Shown in pieces: positions 37,419 through 46,745 of a stretch of DNA of 64,000 bases. Source of the DNA: Sphingomonas faeni (GTDB lineage: Bacteria; Pseudomonadota; Alphaproteobacteria; Sphingomonadales; Sphingomonadaceae). How positions within the stretch are numbered: position 1 is the first letter of the stretch; the number at the start of each line of letters is the position of its first letter. Where the stretch lies: positions 434,001 to 498,000 of the forward strand of contig NZ_JALPNF010000001.1 of NCBI RefSeq assembly GCF_023195535.1, in the 5' to 3' direction. The notes under the pieces are model-generated. The model saw only the letters and a list, made by a program, of their open reading frames with translations. It ran no database searches and had not been told where the DNA came from. The position numbers and the translations under genes are program-made.

Positions 37419-38435
37419 CTACAGCCGCTCAAGCGTCCGCGCGAGATACCCACGGATCGCGTCGGTCCGCTCCGGCGACGGGCTGCCGAGCACGCCGCGC
37501 ATCGCCTCGGGCAGATGCGCGGCTGCAGCCTTCGCCTCATCCCCGAACACGTATTGATCGAACCAGCCGCGCACCGCCGCACGCTCGCCCTCGGGCAAGT
37601 CACGAATCGCCAAGATCGCGTGGACCAGCGCCGGAAACGGCGAGGCCGCGCCCGCCTGCCCCCACCAGTAATTGACCAGCACGTTGAACCGCCCAAGCGC
37701 CTTGACGTCATGCCACCACATCGACGGAATAAAGATCGCATCGCCCGGCTCCAGCACCGTCACCTGCATCTGCGCACGCGCCTCGGCAAATCGCGGATAC
37801 CGCTCCAAATCAGGCGCTTCGAGATCGACCAAGCTCACCGGCTGGCCGGCGATCGTGACATCGAGCGGCCCGACGTACAGGTTCGGCCCCTGCTCGGGCG
37901 GGAACAGGCAGAACCGCCGCCGCCCCGCGACCACCACCGCGACGTTGCTCGACACGTCGTAATGCGTCGACACCCGGCTCTCGTTGCCGATCCACACGCG
38001 CGGCACAGCATCGGGCGTGGGCAGCGGCAGGACGTTCGTCTCCGCCCAACCCGGCAAGAACTCTCCCGCCGCCGCAGCGCCTGCATAGATCGCCGGTGCA
38101 CCCGCCACGCCCTGAAGCGCGATCAGCTGCGCGACCAAGGTCGGGATCGGCGCCTTCGCACGCTCGAAATTAAAGCCGCTCAAGTCGTCGCTGTAGAAAA
38201 ACCGCCCGCGTACGTCGTTTTGCGCGACCATGACGTCGGCAGAACGCCCGCCATCGAACGACACGATATGCTCGCCGATCGCACGATCCGAGGTTCGCGC
38301 GGCGCGAACGGCTGGCCAGTCCGCCGCAAGTCCACGCATGACGACCGGTCGATAGCCGTGCGCGATCTCGGCCTCGAACCGCGCCGCGTCGATCGCACCG
38401 GTTTCGGCAACCGGAAGGCCAAGGATCTCACTCAT
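37419..38435 (-). CDS. cupin-8 / JmjC-like domain protein of the TonB receptor-halogenase module
   Basis: A 338-residue protein without a signal peptide. The double-stranded beta-helix motif carries the probable Fe(II) ligands in RVSTHYDVSSN (HxD) and the distal His in IPSMWWHDVKAL. WPAVRAAR near the N-terminus is common in cupin_8 (FIH/JmjC-like) 2-oxoglutarate-dependent hydroxylases. Homologous cupin_8 genes recur beside carbohydrate-type TonB receptors and tryptophan-halogenase-family genes in sphingomonads and caulobacters, with no established reaction. It is downstream of the receptor gene on the same strand, with a 37-base gap, and is likely cotranscribed. Confidence 0.87.
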   Translation of the reverse strand: MSEILGLPVAETGAIDAARFEAEIAHGYRPVVMRGLAADWPAVRAARTSDRAIGEHIVSFDGGRSADVMVAQNDVRGRFFYSDDLSGFNFERAKAPIPTLVAQLIALQGVAGAPAIYAGAAAAGEFLPGWAETNVLPLPTPDAVPRVWIGNESRVSTHYDVSSNVAVVVAGRRRFCLFPPEQGPNLYVGPLDVTIAGQPVSLVDLEAPDLERYPRFAEARAQMQVTVLEPGDAIFIPSMWWHDVKALGRFNVLVNYWWGQAGAASPFPALVHAILAIRDLPEGERAAVRGWFDQYVFGDEAKAAAAHLPEAMRGVLGSPSPERTDAIRGYLARTLERL

Positions 38436-38472
38436 CGCGTGCGTGTAATCCCCGGCCTTCCGTCGCGCTACC

Positions 38473-41400
38473 TCAGAAGGTCATGCGCGCCGAGAGCGTG
38501 TACGACCGGTCGTTCTTGAAGAAGCTTCGCGGCGCTTCCAGCCCTGCACCGTTCAGCAGGAAGTTGGTCTTGGTCGTCTCGTCGAGCAGGTTCGACGCGG
38601 TCACGCCGAGCTTGAAATGCTCGTTCACCGTCACGAACGCCGAGGCATCGAGCTGTCCGGTCGGCAGTGCGTAGACCGGCAGGAACGGGAAGCAGCAATC
38701 GCGGTTGGTCAGCAGGAACTTCGACCGCCAGCTATACGCGACGCGGGCATAGAACGGACCCTTGTCGTAGAAGCCGGCGAGGTTGACGGTATGCTTCGAC
38801 AGGCCCTGCAACGGCAGGTTATCGTACAGACCGGCGACGTCCTGCGGTGGACGGCTGCCATCCGCGGCGCCGTTGGCGGGGATCGGGTTGGGGATCTTGC
38901 CCGCCTTCACATAGGTGTAGTTCGCCTGCAGGCCGAGGCCGCCGAGCGCGCCGGGCAGGAAGTCGAAGGTCTGCTGGTACGCGATTTCCGCACCCTTGAT
39001 CCGCGACTTGCCGTCGACGTTTGCGGGGCCGCTGACCTGCACGTCGAACGTCTGGCCGTTGTTGGTCAGCGTGCGGGTGTAGCCGAGATTGTCGACGATG
39101 ATGTTCGACAGCGTCTTGTGGAACACCGTCGCGGTCAGCGAGCCGACCTTCGAGAAATACCATTCGCTGGTCAGGTCGAACTGGAGCGCCTCGACCGGAC
39201 GCAGGAACGGATTGCGCGACTGCGCGGCGAACTGGAAGTTACCGGCCGTATTGCCGCCCGACGCGCCGACGCCGACATAGTTGCGCAGATCGCCGAAATT
39301 GGGTCGCGAGATCGCCTTCGAGCCTGCCGCACGGAACAGCAGGGTCGGCGTCACCTGAAGCTTCACGTTCGCGCTCGGCAACCAGAAGTTGAACTTTTGC
39401 TTGGCGATATCGGGCGTCGACGATCCATTGGCATAGGCAAGGATCGCGGCCTGCTGCGCTGCCGGCACGGTGCAGATCGGGTTGATCGATCCCGATGTCG
39501 GCGGCACGTCGCGCTGCGACTGACAGAAGCCGGCCAGCGTCGCCGGATAGGTGCCGCCATTGGGGTTGGCGGGCAGATTGCTTGGATCGAAGATCGTATT
39601 CTGCTGCGGGAAGGTGATCGCGCCGTCCGAATTGTCCTTCGTGCGCACGAAACGCAGGCCGACATTGCCCGTCAGGCTCATGCCGTTCCCAAAATCCTCG
39701 ACGCCGAAATCGGCGCGGGCATAGGCGGCCATGGTCTGCTCGCGGTTCCGATACACTTCGTTCGGCAGATAGGCACCGTCGATCAGCGCGCTGCCGTCCG
39801 AGGTCTTACGATCCTCCGCGGGCGTGTAGGTGCCACCGCCGAGCGCCGTGATCTTGCGCAGCAGATCGGTGAACGCATCGTGATCGCGCAGAATGTCGTC
39901 GGCGACGAACGTCGCGCTCGGCGGCGTGTTGGTCTTTCCGCGGAAGAAGTTGGTGAAGTTGTGCAGGCTCTGCTCGTTCTGCTCGAGCGCGGCGTAGGTC
40001 ACGGGACCGTTCGCCGCCCAGGTCTCCGACAGATAGCCCCAGTTGTTGTAGTCGACCGCCTTCACCGTCTGCTTGCGATCGGCGTACCGACCGCCGACCC
40101 GGACGTTGCGCAGGAACGCGGTGTCGCTGACATCGAACTGCGCATCGCCGCGGAACGCCAGCTCGTGGCCCTTATTGTCCTGGCGGCCATTGAAGGCGTC
40201 GCGGAAATAGATCGAGTTGGGGTTGGCGAAATAGCTGGTCGTGTCGAAGCCCGGCGTGATCGACGTGATCTGCGGGATGCCGCCACGCAGGTCGATGGCG
40301 GTCTGGCTGAACGTCGCGGTGTCGAGGATGTCGTCGCGTACCTTCACCTTCGACGTCGCATACTGACCGTCGAAGTTCAGGTGGAGGCGATCGATCGGCT
40401 CGAACTTGATGTTGATCGACTGATCCTGCGAAATCGACTTCGAAAAGAAGTGACGGTTGGATTCGGTCGTGAACACGCCGTTCGGCGCGAACTGGGTCAG
40501 CGGGCAATAGGTTACCAGCGAACCATCGGCGTTGGTGCCGCAGCCGGCGGGATTGTTGCCGAATACCTGCCCGCTGCGCTTGCCGAGCGTACCGCTCGTG
40601 AAGACGCCGTCTTCGTCATAGGTGAAATCCGAACCACCGACCGGGAAGACGGTGTTGACATCGCCGTAATACACGTTCGGCTCGACCGTATGCTCGAGCC
40701 AGTCGTCGGTCGACTCGGCGCGTACGAACTGCCCGGTGATCAGCAAATTGCCCGAAGCGGTCTCATACTGTGCCGCCCCAGAATAGCCGATGCGCGTACG
40801 GTTGAAATCCTGCGAACGCGAGCCCGCACCCAATGGAGCGTAAACGACGTTGCGCCCGGCCGGCAGCGGGAAGGTATCGAACAACGTCGACTGGAACGGC
40901 GTTCCCGCGTTCAACACGCGGCCTTCGCCGGCATCCTGGACACCGTTGCCGTTCGTGTCGTCGTTGTAGCGCGGCAGCATCGACGAGACGAACACCGAGT
41001 CCGAACGGCTGTAGAGCTTCTGGTAAGTGCCGCTGGCGAGGATCCCGAACCGGCCTGCACTGCCCAGGTCGAACTGCTTCGAGACGAGCCCGACGAACTG
41101 CGGCGCGCCGCGCTTTGCCAGATCGCCGAGGTTCATGCCCGCCGACAGGAACAGCAGGTCCTTCTTCGAATCGAACGGCTTGCGCGTGTTGATGTTGACG
41201 GTGCCGGCGATGCCGCCCTCGACGAGATCGGCGGTGAGGTTCTTGAACACCTCGACCGAACCGACGATTTCCGCCGGGATGTCGTTGAAGCCGATCTCGC
41301 GACCGCCGCCTGCTGCAAACGCATCACGTCCGTTGAACTCGCCACGCACGTAGCTGAGACCGCGGATCACGACGCCCGAGCCTTGCGCCGAGTAATGCGC

Positions 41401-41889
41401 GGAGTCGCTGGGCGCTGCGAAGCGGCTGATCGACACGCCTGGCACGCGCTGCAGCGCTTCGTTGACCGACCGGTCGGGGAGCGCGCCGATATCTTCCGCG
41501 GTGATCGCGTCGACGACCGTGTCCGAGTTACGCTTGATGTTCTGCGCATTCGCCAGGCTCTGGCGAATGCCGGTGACGACGATCTCTTCACGCTCGGGAT
41601 CGGGGGTCGGGTTGCCGGCGTCCTGCGACGCGCCCGACGTGCCCGTGGTGTTGCTCGCCGAACCCGGCGCCGTACCCGCTGTCGCCGAATCCAGGCTGGC
41701 CGAGCCCGACGTCGTGCTGGCGACGCCCGTGCCGGCGGGGGCCGGAACCGCCTGAGGATCGGATGCGGCGGGATCGGCGACCTGCGCGAACGCAGACGGC
41801 GCCATCACGGCGATTGCGATAACCGAAACGCTTGCGCCGACAAGACGCGACGCGCGAGCGATAGCCCGCGATGATGCAACACCAGCCAT
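38473..41889 (-). CDS. large TonB-dependent receptor, carbohydrate-uptake type
   Basis: A 1138-residue outer-membrane receptor. The signal peptide ends at PSAFAQ. A Ser/Thr/Ala/Pro-rich linker of about 60 residues precedes the TonB-box-like EEIVVTGIRQSLANAQNIK. The plug domain shows NSDTVVDAITAEDIGALPDRSVNEALQRVPGVSI and VVIRGL. A 22-strand barrel follows and ends with YTLSARMTF. The plug sequence is typical of proteobacterial receptors for carbohydrates. Its position between a mannan/glucan operon and a halogenase cluster suggests uptake of oligosaccharides from the neighbouring operon. TTAGGGGG precedes the start. Confidence 0.93.
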   Translation of the reverse strand: MAGVASSRAIARASRLVGASVSVIAIAVMAPSAFAQVADPAASDPQAVPAPAGTGVASTTSGSASLDSATAGTAPGSASNTTGTSGASQDAGNPTPDPEREEIVVTGIRQSLANAQNIKRNSDTVVDAITAEDIGALPDRSVNEALQRVPGVSISRFAAPSDSAHYSAQGSGVVIRGLSYVRGEFNGRDAFAAGGGREIGFNDIPAEIVGSVEVFKNLTADLVEGGIAGTVNINTRKPFDSKKDLLFLSAGMNLGDLAKRGAPQFVGLVSKQFDLGSAGRFGILASGTYQKLYSRSDSVFVSSMLPRYNDDTNGNGVQDAGEGRVLNAGTPFQSTLFDTFPLPAGRNVVYAPLGAGSRSQDFNRTRIGYSGAAQYETASGNLLITGQFVRAESTDDWLEHTVEPNVYYGDVNTVFPVGGSDFTYDEDGVFTSGTLGKRSGQVFGNNPAGCGTNADGSLVTYCPLTQFAPNGVFTTESNRHFFSKSISQDQSINIKFEPIDRLHLNFDGQYATSKVKVRDDILDTATFSQTAIDLRGGIPQITSITPGFDTTSYFANPNSIYFRDAFNGRQDNKGHELAFRGDAQFDVSDTAFLRNVRVGGRYADRKQTVKAVDYNNWGYLSETWAANGPVTYAALEQNEQSLHNFTNFFRGKTNTPPSATFVADDILRDHDAFTDLLRKITALGGGTYTPAEDRKTSDGSALIDGAYLPNEVYRNREQTMAAYARADFGVEDFGNGMSLTGNVGLRFVRTKDNSDGAITFPQQNTIFDPSNLPANPNGGTYPATLAGFCQSQRDVPPTSGSINPICTVPAAQQAAILAYANGSSTPDIAKQKFNFWLPSANVKLQVTPTLLFRAAGSKAISRPNFGDLRNYVGVGASGGNTAGNFQFAAQSRNPFLRPVEALQFDLTSEWYFSKVGSLTATVFHKTLSNIIVDNLGYTRTLTNNGQTFDVQVSGPANVDGKSRIKGAEIAYQQTFDFLPGALGGLGLQANYTYVKAGKIPNPIPANGAADGSRPPQDVAGLYDNLPLQGLSKHTVNLAGFYDKGPFYARVAYSWRSKFLLTNRDCCFPFLPVYALPTGQLDASAFVTVNEHFKLGVTASNLLDETTKTNFLLNGAGLEAPRSFFKNDRSYTLSARMTF

Positions 41890-42145
41890 GATAACCCCCT
41901 AAGCATCCTTCAGCGCTATCGCCGCCGCTCATCGAGCAGACGATCTAATCGCGCTTCCCCAGATCGACGAACGTCCTTCGTTCGCCTTACCAAGGTGTTA
42001 GGCAGCAAAATTACGGACCACAAGATGAATAAGACAATTTGAAAGACAGATATGTCGGACATTGCGGAGGTGTTGCTAAAGTGTAACAGGCTCGGACCGG
42101 TCCTAAATGATAAGAGGCTGTGTAAACGGCGCTGGTGAGAGGATG
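41890..42145. promoter_or_regulatory. divergent promoter region receptor / halogenase cluster
   Basis: 256 bases between the receptor start (minus) and the first halogenase gene (plus). The middle part (about 42000-42085) is AT-rich and should hold both promoters. A short ATGTC-G-GACAT palindrome lies at 42052-42062, too short to assign. I see no copy of the GCAAATGATTTGC palindrome here. Confidence 0.5.
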
Positions 42146-43675
42146 ATGGCGGAGATGCAGAGGGTGCCAACGCGGGTCGTGGTAGTCGGCGGCGGGACGG
42201 CGGGGTGGATGACGGCGGCGGCGTTGGTCCGGCTGTTGCCGACAGCCTGCACGGTCCACCTGGTCGAGTCGGCAGAGATCGGTATCGTCGGCGTCGGCGA
42301 GGCGACCCTGCCGCATATCCGCGCGTTCGTGGAGCGGCTCGGTCTCGACGAGGCGGACTTCATGCGCGCCACGCATGCGACCTTCAAACTCGGCATCGAC
42401 TTCCGCGATTTCGGTGCGATCGGCGAAAGCTATATCCACCCGTTCGGGACGTTCGGTCGGCCGCTCGACGATGTCGGCTTCCATCACTACTGGCTGCGCC
42501 TCGCCGCCGAGGGACGCGCCGGACCGATCGGCGACTATTCGGTCGCGGTCGCCGCCGCCAAGAATCACCGGTTCGCGATCCCCGACGGTCCGGCGGACGA
42601 CCTCGCCTCGAGCTTTGGCTATGCCTATCAGTTCGATGCGACGCTGTTCGGTCCCTATCTGCGCCGCTTTGCCGAAGCGCACGGCGCGCGCCGCACCGAA
42701 GCGCGGATCGTGTCGGTCGAACAGGACGCGGTGAGCGGCGACGTCCGGGCGCTCCGCCTGGATTCGGGAGAAACGATCGAGGGCGACCTGTTCGTCGACT
42801 GTTCCGGCTTTCGCAGTCTGCTGCTCGGTGACACGATGGCCGAGCCGTGGGAGGACTGGTCGCGCTGGCTTCCCTGCGATCGTGCCGTCGCGATGCCGTG
42901 CACGTCGCCCGAGGGACCGATCGAGCCCTATACGAGAGCAACGGCGAAATCGGCCGGGTGGCAGTGGCGGATCCCGCTCCAGCACCGTGTCGGCAATGGC
43001 TATGTCTATTCCAGCGCGCATATATCGGACCAGGCGGCCGCGGACGCGTTGGTCGCGTCGGTCGAGGGCGCGCCGCTTGCCGACCCGCGCTTCCTCAAAT
43101 TCCGCGCCGGTCGCCGCCGCAACAGCTGGGTCGGCAACGTCGTCGCGGTCGGGCTCGCCTCGGGGTTCCTCGAACCGCTCGAATCGACCAGCATCTACCT
43201 CGCGCAGATGGCGATCACGCAGCTGATCGAGCTGTTCCCGCAAAATACCGCGGCGGCGGGGATCTCCGCTACCGACCGCGCCGAGTATAACCGCATGGTC
43301 GATATGGAATATGACCGCATCCGCGACTTCCTGATCCTGCATTATCACGCCACCAGGCGCGACGATTCGGACTTCTGGAACCATGTCCGGACGATGGCGG
43401 TCCCCGATACGCTCGCCGAGAAGATGGAGCTGTTCCGCCGCGCCGGTCGCGTGACTCAGTATGGCGAGGGGCTGTTCCTCGAACCGAGCTGGATCGCGGT
43501 CTATCTCGGCCAGGGGATCATCCCGCAGGCTTGGGACCAGCGCGCCGATCGCCCCGGACTCGACGGGCTCGATCGCGCGGTCGCCAGCCTGCGCGATCAT
43601 GTCGCCGCCACCGCCACCGCGATGCCCGACCATGCCGCGTTCATCGCGCGACGCAACGCGACGATCGCCGCGTGA
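42146..43675 (+). CDS. tryptophan-halogenase-family flavoprotein 1 (catalytic residues present)
   Basis: About 509 residues from ATG 42146, with GAGAGG upstream; starts at 42143 and 42107 are also open. FAD-binding GGGTAGW is at the N-terminus, then GVGEATLPH. The family's catalytic Lys is at about residue 81 in ATFKLGIDF. GWQWRIPLQ is the WxWxIP halogenase motif. FLEPLESTSIYL holds the Glu at about residue 346, matching the PrnA Lys79/Glu346 pair. The enzyme should form HOCl or HOBr from a C4a-hydroperoxyflavin and needs a flavin reductase, not found nearby. The natural substrate of the receptor-linked members is unknown. Confidence 0.92.
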   Translation: MAEMQRVPTRVVVVGGGTAGWMTAAALVRLLPTACTVHLVESAEIGIVGVGEATLPHIRAFVERLGLDEADFMRATHATFKLGIDFRDFGAIGESYIHPFGTFGRPLDDVGFHHYWLRLAAEGRAGPIGDYSVAVAAAKNHRFAIPDGPADDLASSFGYAYQFDATLFGPYLRRFAEAHGARRTEARIVSVEQDAVSGDVRALRLDSGETIEGDLFVDCSGFRSLLLGDTMAEPWEDWSRWLPCDRAVAMPCTSPEGPIEPYTRATAKSAGWQWRIPLQHRVGNGYVYSSAHISDQAAADALVASVEGAPLADPRFLKFRAGRRRNSWVGNVVAVGLASGFLEPLESTSIYLAQMAITQLIELFPQNTAAAGISATDRAEYNRMVDMEYDRIRDFLILHYHATRRDDSDFWNHVRTMAVPDTLAEKMELFRRAGRVTQYGEGLFLEPSWIAVYLGQGIIPQAWDQRADRPGLDGLDRAVASLRDHVAATATAMPDHAAFIARRNATIAA

Positions 43676-45144
43676 CGAGCCGAACGCCGATCGCGAGCAT
43701 TGCCGTGCTCGGCGCCGGGATCGTCGGTCTGTCCGCGGCGATCGCGTTCGCGCGTGCGCTGCCAGGGCTGGCCGTGACGCTGATCGAGACTCCCGAAAGC
43801 CCCGCAGCGCTGACGGATCGCCTCCCCGGCACCCTGCCTACGATCGCCGAATTCCACGACCGGATCGGGCTGCGCGAACGCGATCTTCTCGCGGCAGGTG
43901 CCACGCACCGGCTTGGCACGCGGCTGTCGGACTGGAGCGCCGACGGGACGCCGGTCGTGCTGGCGCATGGCGAGCGCGGCGGGACGATCGCACCCGGCGC
44001 GTTCTACCAGCATTGGCTGAACGTGCGGCGCAACGGCAAGGTCGCGGCGTTCGATGCCTTCTCGGTGCCCGCGGTCCTCGCCGCCGCCGAGAAATTCGTC
44101 CATCCGTCCGACGACCCGACCTCGCCGATCTCGGGCTTCGACTTTGCGCTACGGCTCGATCCGCCCCGCTACCGCGATCTGCTCCGCGCGCTTGCCCGCC
44201 ATATCGGCATCGTCCCGGTTCCAGGCGCCCTTGCAGGTGTCGAGCGCGGTGAAGACGGGCGGGTCTCGGCGCTGGCGCTCGCGGACGGCCGCCGGGTCGT
44301 CGCCGATCTGTATCTCGACTGTTCGGGCCCGGCCGCACCGCTGCGCGCAGCGCTGGATACGCAGTGGGAGGATTGGCGGTCCTGGCTTCCGGTCGATCGA
44401 CTGTTGCTGGGGACGGCGCTTGCGCAGCCCCCTACGCCCACCGATGGAATGGTCGCGATGCCCGCAGGCTGGCGGTTTGAAAGTCCCCTGCGCGACCGGA
44501 CCTTGATCGGGCTGGCCTTTGCTGCCGATCAGACGTCGGATTCGAGCGCGCGCCGCATCCTGAGCGCAGGTGAAACGATCGTTCCGATTGCGCCGGGCGT
44601 CCGTACCGAACCCTGGAAGCACAACGTCCTCGCGCTGGGCGACGCTGCGGTCATGCTCGATCCGCTCGCCAACGCCAACCTGCACCTCGCCCACGCTGCC
44701 ATTCTGCGCGCGATCGACCTGCTGCCGGGTCGCGATTGCGCGCCGACCGAACTCGCCGAATATAACCAGCGCAGTTACCGCCAGGCCGCGCGCGTCCGCG
44801 ACTTCCAGGCCGCGCATTATCTGCCGACCGGACGAACGCGGGGGCCATTCTGGAAAAGGGCGTCACGCCTGGCCCGCCCCGACAGCCTTGCGCACACGCT
44901 GGAGCAGTTCGCGCACCGCGGTCGCCTGCCGTTCTACGAGGACGAGAGCTTCGACAAGGACGACTGGCACGGCCTGCTGCTGGGGCTCGGCATGGTCCCC
45001 CGCATCGCCGACCCGATCGCGTCGGCCAGCCCGCCCGAGCCGATTGCCGCGACGCTGAGGCGGCTTGCCGACGCGACCGCCGCGCTGCCTGCGCGGCTGC
45101 CGCCCTACCCCGCCTATCTCGCGCAACTGGAGCGTGCGCGATGA
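43672..45144 (+). CDS. tryptophan-halogenase-like flavoprotein 2 with lost catalytic motifs
   Basis: 490 residues from a GTG overlapping the previous stop (GTGA). The FAD motif GAGIVGLSAAIAFA is intact. The halogenase Lys position reads ATHRLGTRL, with Arg at about residue 80. The WxWxIP motif is degenerate (GWRFESPLR), and the EPLEST segment is LDPLANANLHL, with Ala at about 333 where Glu is expected. The family fold continues in WKHNVLALGDAAVML and AEYNQRSYRQAARVRDFQAAHYL. It probably binds flavin but should not halogenate by the known route. A partner subunit or another oxidase activity are possibilities. Confidence 0.88.
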   Translation: MTSRTPIASIAVLGAGIVGLSAAIAFARALPGLAVTLIETPESPAALTDRLPGTLPTIAEFHDRIGLRERDLLAAGATHRLGTRLSDWSADGTPVVLAHGERGGTIAPGAFYQHWLNVRRNGKVAAFDAFSVPAVLAAAEKFVHPSDDPTSPISGFDFALRLDPPRYRDLLRALARHIGIVPVPGALAGVERGEDGRVSALALADGRRVVADLYLDCSGPAAPLRAALDTQWEDWRSWLPVDRLLLGTALAQPPTPTDGMVAMPAGWRFESPLRDRTLIGLAFAADQTSDSSARRILSAGETIVPIAPGVRTEPWKHNVLALGDAAVMLDPLANANLHLAHAAILRAIDLLPGRDCAPTELAEYNQRSYRQAARVRDFQAAHYLPTGRTRGPFWKRASRLARPDSLAHTLEQFAHRGRLPFYEDESFDKDDWHGLLLGLGMVPRIADPIASASPPEPIAATLRRLADATAALPARLPPYPAYLAQLERAR

Positions 45145-46673
45145 CCGACCCGAACCCTGGCCCGATCCGCAAGGTCGTGATCGTCGGCGGCGGCACCGCC
45201 GGCTGGATGGCCGCCGCCGCCGCTGCGCGCTATCTCGACGATGGCCAGCGCCAGATCGTCCTGATCGAGTCCGACGCGATCGGCACTGTCGGCGTCGGCG
45301 AAGCGACGATCCCGCCGATTTTGGGATTCAACGCGCTCATCGGCGTCGACGAACGCGACTTCCTCCGCGCCACCGGTGCCACCTTCAAGCTCGGAATCGA
45401 ATTCGTCGGCTGGGATACCGGCCAGGATCGCTACATGCACGCGTTCGGCGGTCATGGCCGCGATATCCAGGGGCTGGCGTTCCACCAGCTCTGGCTGAAA
45501 CTGCGGGATCGACCCGGCATCGGCGGCCTCGATGCGTATGCGCCCTCCGCGGTCGCCGCGTATCTGCACAAGTTCGGCCTCCCCAACGGCCAGCAACCGC
45601 TCGCCTACGCCTATCATTTCGACGCCGGCTTCTATGCCGCGTTCCTGCGCCGCCGCGCCGAGGCGGGTGGGGTTACCCGGATCGAGGGGCGTATCACCGG
45701 CACCGATCGCCATGCCGACACCGGTCATGTCAGCGCGGTCCGGCTGGAGGATGGACGATCGGTCGACGGCGACCTCTTCATCGACTGCTCGGGATTTCGC
45801 AGCCTCCTGCTCGGCGAAACGATGGGCGTGCCGTTCGAGGACTGGTCGCACTGGCTGCCGTGCGATCGCGCGGTCGCGGTACCAACCGAACCGAGTACGC
45901 CGCTGCTGCCGTATACACGGGCGATCGCACGCACTGCCGGCTGGCAATGGCGCATTCCCCTGCAACACCGCACCGGCAACGGGCATGTCTATTCCAGCGC
46001 GCACATCTCGGATGACGAGGCTACCGCTACGTTGCTCGCGAACCTCGATTCCAGACCGACCGCCGAGCCGCGCCAGTTGCGGTTCAAGGCAGGTCGCCGG
46101 GAAAAGCTGTGGCAGGGCAACGTGGTCGCACTGGGGCTTGCCGGCGGGTTTCTCGAACCGCTCGAATCGACCAGCATCCACCTGATCCAGACCGGCATCT
46201 CGAAGCTGTTCGCGCTGTTCCCCGACCGCGGTTTTGCCGACGTCGAGCGCGACGAGTATAACCGCCTGATGGGCGACGCCTACACCTCGGTCCGCGACTT
46301 CATCATCCTGCACTACCACGCCACCCGGCGCGACGATTCCGCATTCTGGCGACATGTCCGGACGATGCCGATCCCCGACAGCCTGACGCGCAAGATCGCG
46401 CTGTTCCGCGAAAAGGGCCGCGTCTTCCGCTACGACGACGAACTGTTTGGGATTTCCAGCTGGGTGCAGGTGCTGCTCGGCCAGAACGTGATCCCGACCG
46501 GCTATGATCCGATCGTCGACGCGCTCGATGCGGACCGCGTGGCGGAGGCGATCTGCCAGATCCGCGCCGCGACCTTACGCAGCGCGCAGGCACTGCCGGG
46601 CCATGCCGAGTTCGTGGCGGGCCATGGACGGTTCCAAGGCGTTCCAGCGACGCCATCTCGGCGCACCGCCTAA
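45141..46673 (+). CDS. tryptophan-halogenase-family flavoprotein 3 (catalytic residues present)
   Basis: 510 residues, with an ATGA overlap to gene 2. It has GGGTAGWMAAAAAARY, GVGEATIPP, the catalytic Lys at about 83 in ATFKLGIEF, the motif GWQWRIPLQHR and Glu at about 342 in FLEPLESTSIHL. It is clearly closer to gene 1 than to gene 2: long identical blocks such as EPLESTSI, DFIILHYHATRRDDS-like and GNGHVYSSAHISD are shared. All family catalytic residues are present. It is the last gene of the three-gene operon and is followed by a terminator hairpin facing the MFS gene. Confidence 0.92.
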   Translation: MTDPNPGPIRKVVIVGGGTAGWMAAAAAARYLDDGQRQIVLIESDAIGTVGVGEATIPPILGFNALIGVDERDFLRATGATFKLGIEFVGWDTGQDRYMHAFGGHGRDIQGLAFHQLWLKLRDRPGIGGLDAYAPSAVAAYLHKFGLPNGQQPLAYAYHFDAGFYAAFLRRRAEAGGVTRIEGRITGTDRHADTGHVSAVRLEDGRSVDGDLFIDCSGFRSLLLGETMGVPFEDWSHWLPCDRAVAVPTEPSTPLLPYTRAIARTAGWQWRIPLQHRTGNGHVYSSAHISDDEATATLLANLDSRPTAEPRQLRFKAGRREKLWQGNVVALGLAGGFLEPLESTSIHLIQTGISKLFALFPDRGFADVERDEYNRLMGDAYTSVRDFIILHYHATRRDDSAFWRHVRTMPIPDSLTRKIALFREKGRVFRYDDELFGISSWVQVLLGQNVIPTGYDPIVDALDADRVAEAICQIRAATLRSAQALPGHAEFVAGHGRFQGVPATPSRRTA

Positions 46674-46678
46674 CGGCC

Positions 46679-46719
46679 AAAAAAAGGGCCCCGAAGCACG
46701 CCGGATGCGCTTCGGGGCC
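46679..46719 (-). terminator. Rho-independent terminator of the MFS gene
   Basis: On minus, GGCCCCGAAGC pairs with GCTTCGGGGCC (11-base perfect stem, plus coordinates 46687-46697 and 46709-46719) and is followed by a run of seven T (A-run 46679-46685 on plus). It lies just after the MFS stop. The stem may also end the halogenase operon from the other side, though without a T-run. Confidence 0.88.
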
Positions 46720-46745
46720 GGTAAGGCATTACGTGGTACTGTCGC

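Noticed and set aside
38617..41874. 1085-codon plus-strand frame opposite the TonB receptor
   Set aside because: Antisense shadow; the receptor on minus has a signal peptide, plug and terminal Phe.
42052..42062. ATGTC-G-GACAT palindrome in the receptor/halogenase divergent region
   Set aside because: Five-base arms and no second copy; too weak to call an operator.
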